From positions 36,601,341 through 36,665,340 of the forward strand of contig NC_059084.1 of NCBI RefSeq assembly GCF_020497125.1: a DNA stretch of 64,000 nucleotides, in the 5' to 3' direction. Both the position numbers and the translations under genes were made by a program. Shown here in pieces: positions 32,800-41,962 of the stretch; position 1 is the first letter of the stretch; each line of letters starts with the position of its first letter. The notes under the pieces are model-generated. The model ran no database searches, was not told the origin of the DNA, and was given only the letters and a program-made list of their open reading frames with translations. The stretch is from Mauremys mutica (Eukaryota > Chordata > Testudines > Geoemydidae).

Positions 32800-33540
32800 A
32801 TGTGTTTAGGATGTGTGTGTGTGTGTGAGTGTCTCTTAAGTCCGGGGATTGCTGCCAGTACTGAAAGGCTGTTGGCTATTGCTCTAAGGCACAACTCACA
32901 AGTATAATTGTGCCATGGACAGACACTCATGGACAAAACACACAGCTACCACACCCCAGCTATCACACACAGCCGTCACACCCAACTATCACACACAGTT
33001 ACAGTCACACACAGACACAAAGAAACACAGCACAGAGACAAAGATTTGTGTAAAGCTGAAAACTGCGGAGGGCAGTTTAGAAGGGCAGAGCAGGGGGCCA
33101 GGAGCCCAGATTCCTGGGTCCTATCCCACATGTGGGAAGGGAGCAGCGTCTGGTGGATTAGAGAAGCAGGTCTGGAAGCCAGGACTCCTGGGTTCCATTT
33201 TTAGCTCAGGGACAGAGGGATGAGTCGTAGCCCAGACAAACAGCAGGAACCAGGACTCCCGACATTGCTCACACCTGGCACTGTCCTGCTCACTGGTCAC
33301 TGGCCTCTTTCCAGTCACTCAAACATGGGCCCATACACAAGATGGAAAGTCAGTAGCTTCCTTGCTCAAAGGGCTGAGGCCTGGCTTCCCAGCGATGTTG
33401 TTACCCAGCCACAGAGCTGTTAGCAGCAGCAGCAGCTAACGATACCTTGGCTATTTGCACATGCAGGGATGGGAGCTCGGCATCACCCAGGCAATAAGAA
33501 AAAGGTCCCTTCATGACAGTGGAATCACAGCATAAATGTC
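32800..33540. other. Gene-free stretch with simple and dispersed repeats
   Basis: A short (TG)n lies at 32810-32828, CACACA-rich sequence at 32935-33025, and one unit of the GACTCCTGGGTTCC dispersed repeat at about 33090-33210. No gene is seen. Confidence 0.45.
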
Positions 33541-34990
33541 TGTCTATCCATCCCCAGACACATCCGTCTGTCACCGTACCCACCCCCCTACCTATCCATC
33601 CAAACCCAGACAGATCCATCTGTCACCGTACCCACCCCCCTACCTATCCATCCAACCCCAGACACATCCATCTGTCACCGTACCCACCCCCCTACCTATC
33701 CATCCAACCCCAGACAGATCCGTCTGTCACCGTACCCACCCCCCTACCTATCCATCCAAACCCAGACAGATCCATCTGTCACCGTACCCACCCCCCTACC
33801 TATCCATCCAAACCCAGACAGATCCGTCTGTCACCGTACCCACCCCCCTACCTATCCATCCAACCTCAGACACATCCATCTGTCACCGTACCCACCCCCC
33901 TACCTATCCATCCAACCCAGACAGATCCATCTGTCACCGTACCCACCCCCCTACCTATCCATCCAAACCCAGACAGATCCCTCTGTCACTGTACCCACCT
34001 CCTACCTATCCAGGGCCGGCTCCAGGCACCAGCATTCCAAGCTGGTGCTTGGGGCGGCAATCTGCAAGGGGCGGCCGCCCCCCTTGTTTTGCCCCCAAGC
34101 AGCACGCCGAATTGCTGCCGTGGGCGGGGGGGGAGGCAGTCTGTGTGCCCTTAGGGTGGCAGGCACGTTTCCGTGGCAGTGGCAATTCGGCAGCAGCTTC
34201 TATGTTTAGCTGTCCGGGGCGGCTTCAGCTAAACATAGAAGCTGCCGCCAAATTGCTGCCGCCGCGGAAACGCGCCTGCCGCCCTAAGGGCACACGGACT
34301 GCCCCCGCCGCCCAGGGCGGCAATTCGGCGCGCAGCTTGGGGCGGCGAAAACTGTAGAGCCGGCCCTGTACCTATCCATCCAACCCAGACAGATCCATCT
34401 GTCACCGTACCCACCTCCTACCTATCCATCCAACCTCAGACACATCCATCTGTCACCGTACCCACCCCCTACCTATCCATCCAACCCAGACAGATCCGTC
34501 TGTCACCGTACCCACCCCCCTACCTATCCATCCAACCCAGACAGATCCGTCTGTCACCGTACCCACCCCCTACCTATCCATCCAACCCAGACAGATCCGT
34601 CTGTCACCGTACCCACCCCCCTACCTATCCATCCAACCCCAGACACATCCACCTGTCACCGTACCCACCCCCATACCTATCCATCCAACCCAGACAGATC
34701 CGTCTGTCACCGTACCCACCCCCCTACCTATCCATCCAACCTCAAGCACATCCCTCTGTCACCGTACCCACCCCCTACCTATCCATCCAACCCAGACATA
34801 TCCGTCTGTCACCGTACCCACCCCCCTACCTATCCATCCAACCCCAGACAGATCCGTCTGTCACCGTACCCACCCCCTACCTATCCATCCAACCCCAGAC
34901 AGATCCGTCTGTCACTGTACCCACCCTCCTACCTATCCATCCAACCCCAGACAGATCCGTCTTCTCACCATACTCATCCCCCACCTATCC
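33541..34990. repeat. 50-52-bp minisatellite, over 20 copies
   Basis: Units of CCATCCAACCCCAGACAGAT plus CCGTCTGTCACCGTACCCAC and CCCCCTACCTAT repeat across the region, with two main variants (CAGACAGATCCGTC and CAGACACATCCATC). A hAT element interrupts the array at 34011-34368. Open frames across it are repeat translations. Confidence 0.93.
34003..34376. mobile_element. hAT-type MITE (34011-34368) inside the minisatellite
   Basis: TACCTATC, part of the minisatellite unit, is duplicated at 34003-34010 and 34369-34376. The ends are CAGGGCCGGCTCCAG and, inverted, CAGGGCCGGCTCTAC. The 358-bp interior has inverted GC-rich halves (AGCTAAACATAGAAGCTGCC) and no gene. Confidence 0.93.
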
Positions 34991-35540
34991 ATCCATCCTG
35001 TGGTTTGGGCTTGACTCTGGATTACCCTGAAAGGGGCGAGAGCCGAGAGCGACCTGGCTGGAGGAGCAGGTCACAGCTGCCAAGGAGCCCCCAGAGGTTT
35101 GGCTGGTTGATGAGCAGGGCTGAAGTGCGGAGAAGCCCTGCAATGCTGCGCCCGGTTGCGAGGGGGTACCCAGATGGTGAGTCTCTTTGCCCCGGGTGAC
35201 CTGCCAGGGATTCCATCTCCCAGCAGACTCTGGGGCCCAGGGAGTTTGTGTGGTCAGTGCCAGGGCTGGGAACAGAATCTGGATCCCAGGCCCTTGGCCA
35301 GATCAGCAGCGGGAGATAGTGTGCTGTGGGGAGTGTAGGCTGCAGGAATGGGGGGCATCAGGTAGGGATCCTGTCAGTGGGGGGGGGGGAGTTCACCCCC
35401 CTTCCCAGCGCCCACAGACCCTCCCCCAGCATCACCACAGGAGCCCTGTGAATCAGTCTGAAGTGCAAAGACCTCACGTGACACCCCCAGGAATCACATC
35501 AAAGCCGAGTGCTGCGCTGGGAGCTGGGCCAGGGGAGCCC
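34991..35540. other. No recognised feature
   Basis: I see no family signature in this GC-rich stretch. A G run occurs at about 35379-35390. Confidence 0.4.
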
Positions 35541-35544
35541 AGCA

Positions 35545-35645
35545 AGCAAAGGCCGTGTGGCTCAGGGGTTATTGCCCTGCTCTTGTAACCCAGGAGTTGT
35601 GAGTTCACATCCCCTTGGGGGTCATCAGTAAATGAATTAATTAAA
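35545..35645 (+). mobile_element. tRNA-derived SINE relic
   Basis: An A-box-like GTGGCTCAGGGG and a B-box-like GAGTTCACATCC are spaced as in a tRNA head. They are followed by AATGAATTAATTAA, like the AATT-rich tail of the SINE at 48910. Only a relic remains. Confidence 0.55.
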
Positions 35646-36156
35646 AGTCCATTTCAGCCCCTGGTGATTTTATCCCCCAACCCTTGGCCAAGCCCGGAGC
35701 AGGAGACTTCTGCCCCAAGTGTTCTGTAATCTCACCCACCATAACACTAATAGAGACCAAAGGCCACAGCAGCTGTTCAGTAACTTTGTGGAACACACCT
35801 TAAAGGAAGGTGTCATTAACTGACTAACCAATTAATTAACTCATTAACTGCATGGCTAATGTTCCTCCAGGGAACTGGCACAAGGACTTTCCCCAGTTCC
35901 AGATTCTCTCAGTAAAACTTGCCCCCAGAGGGCAGAAGTCGGAATCTCCCCCTCTGCTGTCTGAGCACCGCTCCCAGCTGCTTTTGGGCCATGGACCCCG
36001 GAAGGAGACCTGACCTGTGGTTAGCCCAGAGGAGCTAATGATGGATTCCCACCAGCAGGGGGTGAACAGGTCCAACTTCAGTGCAAAGAGAGCACCTTAT
36101 GGTGACAATTAGCATCACTTGTGGTCCATAGTGTGTCACCTTCATGTGGATTGTTG
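35646..36156. other. No recognised feature
   Basis: No gene or repeat boundary was identified. A short TTAATTAACTCATTAACTG-like AT tract lies near 35830. Confidence 0.4.
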
Positions 36157-36721
36157 GTCTAGATAGGGGCGGGGGAAGCTGACCCTGAGAAGGAGCCAGA
36201 ATTTACCAATGTACATTGCCAAAGAGCCACAGTAATACATCAGCAGCCTCTCATCCACTCGCTCCCCTGCTCCCAGTGCCTCCCACCCACGGCAGCCCTG
36301 CTGATCAGCTCCTCCCCCTCCCTCCCCACACCTCCCGATCAGCTGTTTCGTGGCATGCAGGAAGCTCGGAGGGGGAGGAGCGAGGGCATGGCAGGCTTAG
36401 TTAGGGTGACCAGATGTCCCAATTTTATAGGGACAGTCCCGATATTTGGGTCTTTTTCTTATGTAAGCTCCTATTACCTCCCAACCCACATCCTGATTTT
36501 TCATATTTGCTGCCTGGTCACCCTAGACTTAGGGGAAAGGGCAGGAAGGGGTGGAGTGGGAGCAGAGCCAGGGGTTGAGCAGTGAGCACCCCCTGGGCAC
36601 ACTGAAAGTTGGCACCTGTAGCTCCAGCCCCGGAGTAGGTGCCTATACAAGGAGCCGCATATTAATTTCTGAAGAGCCGCATGTGGGTCCAGAGCCACAG
36701 ATTGTCCACCCTGGTCTAGAT
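36157..36721. mobile_element. hAT-type element (36165-36713) with 8-bp TSD
   Basis: GTCTAGAT is present at 36157-36164 and 36714-36721. The right end inverted reads CAGGGTGGACAATCTGTGG, as in known turtle hAT repeats. The left end AGGGGCGGGGG is diverged by a base or more. The element is itself interrupted by a TA-flanked MITE at 36404-36523. Confidence 0.72.
36402..36525. mobile_element. Tc1/mariner-like MITE (36404-36523)
   Basis: The 120-bp element has terminal inverted repeats GGGTGACCAG at both ends and TA on each side (36402-36403 and 36524-36525), the usual Tc1/mariner target duplication. It is non-coding and AT-rich in the middle, and is a very common turtle repeat type. Confidence 0.82.
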
Positions 36722-37346
36722 GATCACAATGGTCCCCTCTGGCTTTGGAATCTGTGACTTCATCCTTCCACTGGAGGGATCAATGAGAACACTACCTACA
36801 TCCCCACCCCCTTCACCCTTCCATCCCTAAGGTCTGAAGCCAGGAGGAATTACATCTCTTCTGTGTTGTTTATTGCAGTTAATGTCACTCAGGATATTCT
36901 TATTGCTCATGTAAATGTGAAAATACTTCCCTGAACTGGGCTAAGCTCTCTGAGCCTCAGTATCACCCCCAGGCAGAGACACCCCATGAAGCACTCTGCC
37001 AGGAGGAAGGAGGTGGCAGCGAGCCAGGGATGCCTAACTGCAGAGTTCTGCATCAGGGAGGAGAGCCCCAGCTACCAGACTCATTGGTCTAGGCATGTGG
37101 CTCTTAGAGCCAGCGTGTTAGGGTCTGGGTTTAAACCCCTAATGAATGCAGGAGTTTTGCAAAGAAGAACAATATTGCAGATAGCATTTAGGAAGAGGCT
37201 GGAGACAGAGAGCAGTGTGTAACAGCCCAGGGGCAGAGTGATTGAGAAAGTCCAGGAAGGAAGGTCAATTTGGGGTTGTCAGAGCTGGAGTACGTTGGAG
37301 AAGCCTACAGGGGGTTCAGCATGGGGTGTCAAGGAGCAACAGGAGT
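36722..37346. other. No recognised gene
   Basis: A possible tRNA-like relic at about 37085-37150 (ATGTGGCTCTTAGAGC … GGGTTTAAACCCC) is too weak to call. Otherwise nothing is seen. Confidence 0.35.
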
Positions 37347-37511
37347 CAGGGTCGGGGCGGCTCTAGGCACCAGCAAAGCAAGCAGGTGCTTGGGGCAGCC
37401 CATTTGCAGGGGCGGCAGCCCACAGGGATCCAGCCTGGGAGCTGAGAACCAACAGGGGTTCCTGGGAGCTGTAGTTCCTTGGTTAGCTCCCTGCCTATAG
37501 AGCCAGCCCTG
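37347..37511. mobile_element. hAT-type MITE, related to the 34011 element
   Basis: The left end CAGGGTCGGGGCGGCTCTAG and the right end inverted CAGGGCTGGCTCTATAGGC resemble the termini at 34011-34368. I could not confirm a target duplication, so the boundaries are approximate. Confidence 0.6.
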
Positions 37512-38455
37512 GAGCAGGGAAAGAACTACATTTCCCAGCATTCCCTTGGCTGCTATCAACAGGAAAGGGAGGGGGAGGGAGTATGGTAGCTGAAAGCACA
37601 TGCTGCAGCTTGCTGTGAATGGAGAGCTCACTGCTAGAGCGGGGTGGCACTGTGAATGGGGAACAAGTGTGCCCATGGAGTAGAAGGCTTTGGCCCAGAT
37701 ATCCCCTTCAGAAGACATCCCAAGACTGGATTAGGGATATTTGTGTGACCTCCCCTTGCAGCCCCCAAAGAAGGAATTGGGTGGACTCAATGGACAGTGC
37801 CCCTCTCTATCTGAAACCTAGCAAGGGAGGTATGTGGATCCCACTAGAATTTAAAATGAAAACTAAGGGAGGAGAGGCTCTACTGGACCTGGGCAGCTTT
37901 AGATACAGTACCAGACACGTAGGAGGATTTCCACTCTGAGCCATGGAAGCAGAAATTGACTTTTCCTTTCCAGATTTAGCTAATATTCAGAAAGGGAATC
38001 TAGCACATGCCTTCCAGATTTGAACACCTCAAAATTCAGGAGTGCTCAAGCTCAATCTCGGCAGCTGTTACTTCATTTCTCCCAAATCAAATATACTGAT
38101 CCACTGGAATTTGCTGTAGAAAAAGTAGGATAAAATTGAGCAAGAAATGCTTCCCAGTGGTTTTTAGGACTCAAATTTCTATTTTCAACAGCCATTGCTT
38201 TTTTTTTTTTTTAGTTTTATTTGTTTAAAAAGAAGACAGTGATATTGCATTGGCAAATTCCCCATAGAAACAAAGAGTGGAACAAAAGAATAATAAAGGC
38301 ACCTCAACTTTTCCTCATTTATGGAGGACAGTCTTATAATATGCATCCAGATATCCTCCAGTCACACAAGCTAAAAATTGTTCCACTTTACTGCAGTTCT
38401 GTAACCATATGGGAACCAATCCTGTCTGTGTTCTGTGCACATCCAAAATTCCTGC
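37512..38455. other. No recognised feature
   Basis: No gene is supported. A poly-T run lies at about 38198-38212. Confidence 0.4.
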
Positions 38456-38458
38456 TGA

Positions 38459-38832
38459 ATGACCCACCCTGGGAGCGAGTTACCAGAGACCCAGGTCTGG
38501 GGTGGAAGGAGGGTGCAGGTGCAGGGGGGAGAGCCCAGCACTGGGGCAGCAGGGGGTGTGTGGGTAGGGGGGCACTGGTGGGGGATGAAAGGGGGAGCTC
38601 AGAGTTGGGGCAGCATGGGGTGTGTGTGGGGAGAGCCCAGAGCTGGGGTGGCAGGGAGTGAGTGTGTGTGTGTGTGTGGGTGGGTGGGTGGGAGAGCCCA
38701 GGGTGCGGGTGGGGGGAGGACCAGAGCTGTGGCGGCAGGGGGTGCAGGTGGGGGGGAGCCCAGGTCTGGGGTGGGGGCAGCCAAATTTTTTTTTGCTTGG
38801 AGCAGCAAAAAACTTAGAGCCAAGCCTGGTCA
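38459..38832. repeat. G-rich tandem repeat ending in a hAT-like terminus
   Basis: Six or so units of GGGGAGAGCCCAGAGCTGGGG with a GGCAGGGGGTG spacer fill about 38510-38770, with (GT)n and (GGTG)n runs at 38660-38692. The right edge CTTAGAGCCAAGCCTG (about 38813-38828) resembles the end of the CAGGGCCGGCTC hAT family. Confidence 0.55.
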
Positions 38833-39710
38833 GGGTGAGATCAAGTCCTGCTTCATGGACCACAGCTTCCTCTCAAACTCCACATTTATCCTTTGTGCAC
38901 ATCACCTCATGTTCTGTGAGTGGCTAATAGGTTTGGGCATTGGCAGTGGTGGGATTTGAACCCATGACATCTTAAACTGCTCAGCTTCCCTATTGGGAAC
39001 ACCAGCTACTACTTCTTCCTCTCTTAGTCTAAGGGTCTGTTTCTCAACTGAGGGGTCTGGGTCATACCCTAAATGATATGAATTTTGACAATGACTTGTG
39101 GAGGAATCAGAGCTGGACTGACCCAGACGTCAGCAATGATTCTGGCGGTGACACTGACCAGGGTCCCTCCAGCTCAGCCTCTGACATCAGCCAGTCCCTG
39201 CTGCTCGAAAAGAAGGAAAGCCTTCAAGAGAAGAATAATGGAAAAACTTTCTCAAAGGCAAAGTTTCTTCCTGACCTTCCTCAGTTAGTGACTGGCTCAG
39301 GCCCTGAAGGATGAAGGTTTATATCTCCTATATTAATATCAATTTTGGAAGGGAAGTGGGGTGGCTGGGAGCGAGGACTCCTGGGTTCTAACCCTGACAC
39401 TGGGAGGGGAGTGGGCTCTGGGACCTGGGGATTTATGTTCCATCCATCCCCAATGTCACACGACAAGACAGATTGCTTTGCAGGTACCAGGTTTAATAAG
39501 ATTTAGGGAGCACAGAGAATGGCAGAAAGAGGGGAGATGTTAAAAAAAAAGCAGAGAAGAATGACAAATACCAGACCGTTCAATGAATATGAGGATTTTC
39601 CATCATTACACTGAGTACACAACCCCAGAGAAGTGAAACCGGTGGATATTTCTTAATTAAGACTGGTTTTTTTAGATGGCCACTATCTGTCAGCAGGGAA
39701 AACAGGATAG
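38833..39710. other. No recognised gene; short dispersed repeat
   Basis: A tRNA-like reverse fragment at about 38945-39005 and one unit of the GACTCCTGGGTTCTAACC repeat at about 39340-39420 are the only structures seen. Confidence 0.4.
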
Positions 39711-39912
39711 GTGAGGGGCGGCTATACTGTATAATGGGCACTGGGGCTTCAGAGGGCGGTGGTGGGTAAGGGGCGGCTGTACTGTATAATGGGCACTAGG
39801 GGCAGCAGAGGGTGGGGGCGGGGAAGGGGCGGCTATACTGTATAATGGGCACTAGGGGCAGCAGAGGGTGAGGGGTGGGGAGGGGGCGTCTATACTGTAT
39901 AGTGGGCACTCG
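39711..39912. repeat. 57-bp minisatellite, array 3
   Basis: About three and a half units of the TATACTGTATAATGGGCACT repeat lie 140 bp beyond the RNase-3 stop codon, similar to the placement of array 1 beside RNase-2. Confidence 0.9.
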
Positions 39913-40051
39913 AGGTGGAAACACCTAAATAATCTGACCAGTGTTCAGAGGCGGGTGAGGAGCCGGGTGCCGTGGTCAGTGTGGGAGGGACAGAGCTGGG
40001 TTAGAGGAAGCAGTAGGGTTCCTGCCTCCCCTCCAGGTCCAGCCCCGGGCC

Positions 40052-40483
40052 CTAGAGCTGCTCCAGGTAGTACACAGCGTAAAAATTCCAGCAGCCAACA
40101 ATAATTTTCAGCTTCTTCACTACCCCGATGTAAGAGATTGACAGTGTGTCAGGGTTAAATATGCACTGAGTGATGCTGAATTCATCTTTGCTCTCGCGTA
40201 GGCCACCTATTTTGGGTATCCCATCATCCCTGCAGATTCTGTTGATATTTGAGACAGGCTCGTGAATGAAGGTGTTGACTGCCTTCCCATACAGTCCCCG
40301 AAGCAGCATCATCTTGTTACAGTAGTCGTTGGCGTCCGGGGTGGGAGTCTTTGGATAGTTCACATGCTTCCTCTGGAAAATGAAGTTCGGCTCGATCCAT
40401 GGCTGCCCACTGGCCAGGACCAGGCAGGCGGCCAGCAGGGCGAGCAGCAGCAGGAGCGCTGGGCGAGGTCCCCTCAGAGCCAT
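40052..40483 (-). CDS. RNase A-superfamily secreted protein 3, lost His and one disulfide
   Basis: The 143-residue precursor has a signal peptide (about 1-26). The N-terminal catalytic His (H40 in FQRKH) and Lys (K67 in GKAVNTF) are present, but the C-terminal PVH motif reads AVYY, so the second catalytic His is Tyr138. The cysteine before the catalytic Lys is Gly66, and its disulfide partner (C92 in angiogenin numbering) is also missing, while C55, C84, C107 and C131 remain. One disulfide has therefore been lost as a pair. The rest of the fold is kept and the frame is open, which suggests selection for a non-enzymatic role. The start at 40483 has G at -3 and +4. An acceptor CACTGCAG at 40512-40513 lies just upstream. 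Array 3 of the 57-bp repeat lies downstream. A pseudogene with an intact frame cannot be excluded. Confidence 0.92.
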   Translation of the reverse strand: MALRGPRPALLLLLALLAACLVLASGQPWIEPNFIFQRKHVNYPKTPTPDANDYCNKMMLLRGLYGKAVNTFIHEPVSNINRICRDDGIPKIGGLRESKDEFSITQCIFNPDTLSISYIGVVKKLKIIVGCWNFYAVYYLEQL

Positions 40484-40511
40484 GGCCGTGTCTGTCTGTC
40501 ACTGGATCGAA

Positions 40512-41027
40512 CTGCAGTGGGGAGAGGGATGGAGACAGGGTGGGGTGGGAATCTGCCTCCTCCATGGCACCTACTGGGCCTAACCCCCTCCCACCTCATT
40601 CTGTTCCCAAAGCTCCTCCCTTCTTATGATCCCCTCCCACACTGTTCTGCCCCCATGAGCTCCTCCTACTATTCTTGTGCTATTGTGCTGGGCACAGCAC
40701 AGACCCCGACCAAGATAGCCTCCCTCCTCCAGCCCACTGATCCCCATTCCCCTCCCAGAGCCAGGTTAGATCCCAGGTGTCCGAGTCTCAGACTCTGACC
40801 AAGCTGGGCCCCCACATTTGACAGGTGCTGCACAAACCCGAATTGAGATCAGCCCCTGAGCCCAGAGAGGTGGAGCGTGAACTCAGGAGTCCAGACTCCC
40901 AACCCCGCATCCCCCCCTGCGCTAACCCCTAGATCATGCTGCCTCCCAGAAACAAATACTGCAGTTCCAGCCCCATGTGACACTGTTCTCTGCTCTCTCT
41001 GGGCTGGTGGAATCTCCTGTAACTTAC
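40512..41027 (-). other. Intron 1 of RNase-3 (predicted)
   Basis: The acceptor CTCCCCACTGCAG (AG at 40513-40512) and donor GG|GTAAGT (GT at 41027-41026) bound a 516-bp intron, the shortest in the cluster. It contains a C-rich tract (40580-40670) like that in the RNase-1 intron and MIR-like tails (40735-40930). Confidence 0.7.
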
Positions 41028-41190
41028 CCAAGTCCTTGTTCCTTCGCTGTCGTCAGAGCGATTGGTCCCAGCCTCTGTGGAGCTGAACCTCACCCTGATC
41101 CTCCTGCCCATCTCAGAGCGGGTTATATAGAGCCCAGCCGCACGTGGAGGTGGGAGGAGTGGGAGGGGAAATTCCAGTAAACAGTTGGGT
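41028..41190 (-). promoter_or_regulatory. RNase-3 promoter with TATA, forkhead-like and NF-kB-like sites
   Basis: The TATA box TATATAA lies at 41123-41129 (minus). A TGTTTAC forkhead-like core (within CAACTGTTTACTGG, about 41174-41187) lies about 46 bp upstream, as in RNase-2. A full match to the NF-kB consensus GGGRNWYYCC, GGGAAATTCC (41166-41175), adjoins it and is not seen at the other two promoters. A CACGTG E-box lies at about 41142-41147. Exon 1 is about 70 nt, ending at 41028. Factor binding is a prediction only. Confidence 0.65.
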
Positions 41191-41239
41191 CAGTGCAATC
41201 CTGTGACAGCTGACAATTAGAAGCAGTGACCCAGTAGTC

Positions 41240-41962
41240 AGGGTGTACGTGAGGAACAAACAGCACATGTCATACCAGAAACATCCTGTGGTGAAGTGTT
41301 TTTCCACTTTGTTATGTTGCATGTGAGTCTTACTGTCCTATACTAATACTGTGTGTGCCTCAGTTTCCCTGTGCACTGCACCAACGCCTAGGTGGTGGGA
41401 ATTGGGTGTGTGACTTTTGCTGAGGCGCTCAGGTGAAGGTGAAGCTGCCCAGCGGTCTGCACGTAGGTGATGGGTGGTGAACTTCATAACCTGAGACCCA
41501 GGAGGGGGATTCGACCAGGTGACACTTTGCCTGGAAAGCAGGACAAAGGCCGGGGGAGGAGCAATGGGCATGTTGGAAGCCAGGCAGTGGGGTCCAGGGC
41601 AGTCTGCAATGTGGGACTGGAAGAGGGGGTGTCCAGGGCATCAAGCCTGGGACTCCCCCAAGATGGATTTGGCTGAAAGTCACTGATTTCTGTGCTAACA
41701 AGTTCTGTTCTATGCTGTGTTCCTGTCGACTAATAAACCTTCCATTTTACAACACTGTCTGAGAGTCACATCTGACTGCAGAGTTGGGGTGCAGGGCCCT
41801 CTGGCTTCCCCAAGAGTCCCGCTCAGGTGGACTCACTGTGGGAAGCGCACGGTGTGGAAGGGGATGCTGAATGCTCTGAGGGCAGACCAAGGAAGGTCAA
41901 AGCTGTGTAAGCTTCTTGCCCCGGTGACAGTCTGCTCAGAGACAGGAGGCTCCTCCAGGTGA
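41240..41962 (+). mobile_element. ERV-type LTR fragment upstream of RNase-3
   Basis: The sequence resembles a turtle retroviral LTR with TTTCCCTGTGCACTGCACC in U3-like DNA, poly(A) signal AATAAA (41732-41737) and downstream CTGAGAGTCACATCTGACTG. It lies 50-100 bp beyond the RNase-3 promoter motifs, facing away from the gene. The ends are uncertain and no viral gene is present. Confidence 0.5.

Noticed and set aside
33513..34357. Two overlapping open frames of over 200 codons, rich in Thr/Pro/His/Tyr
   Set aside because: They read through the 52-bp minisatellite and the inserted hAT element; there is no start context, domain or splice evidence.
37085..37150. Possible tRNA gene
   Set aside because: Only a vague box-B-like stretch is present and no cloverleaf could be drawn.
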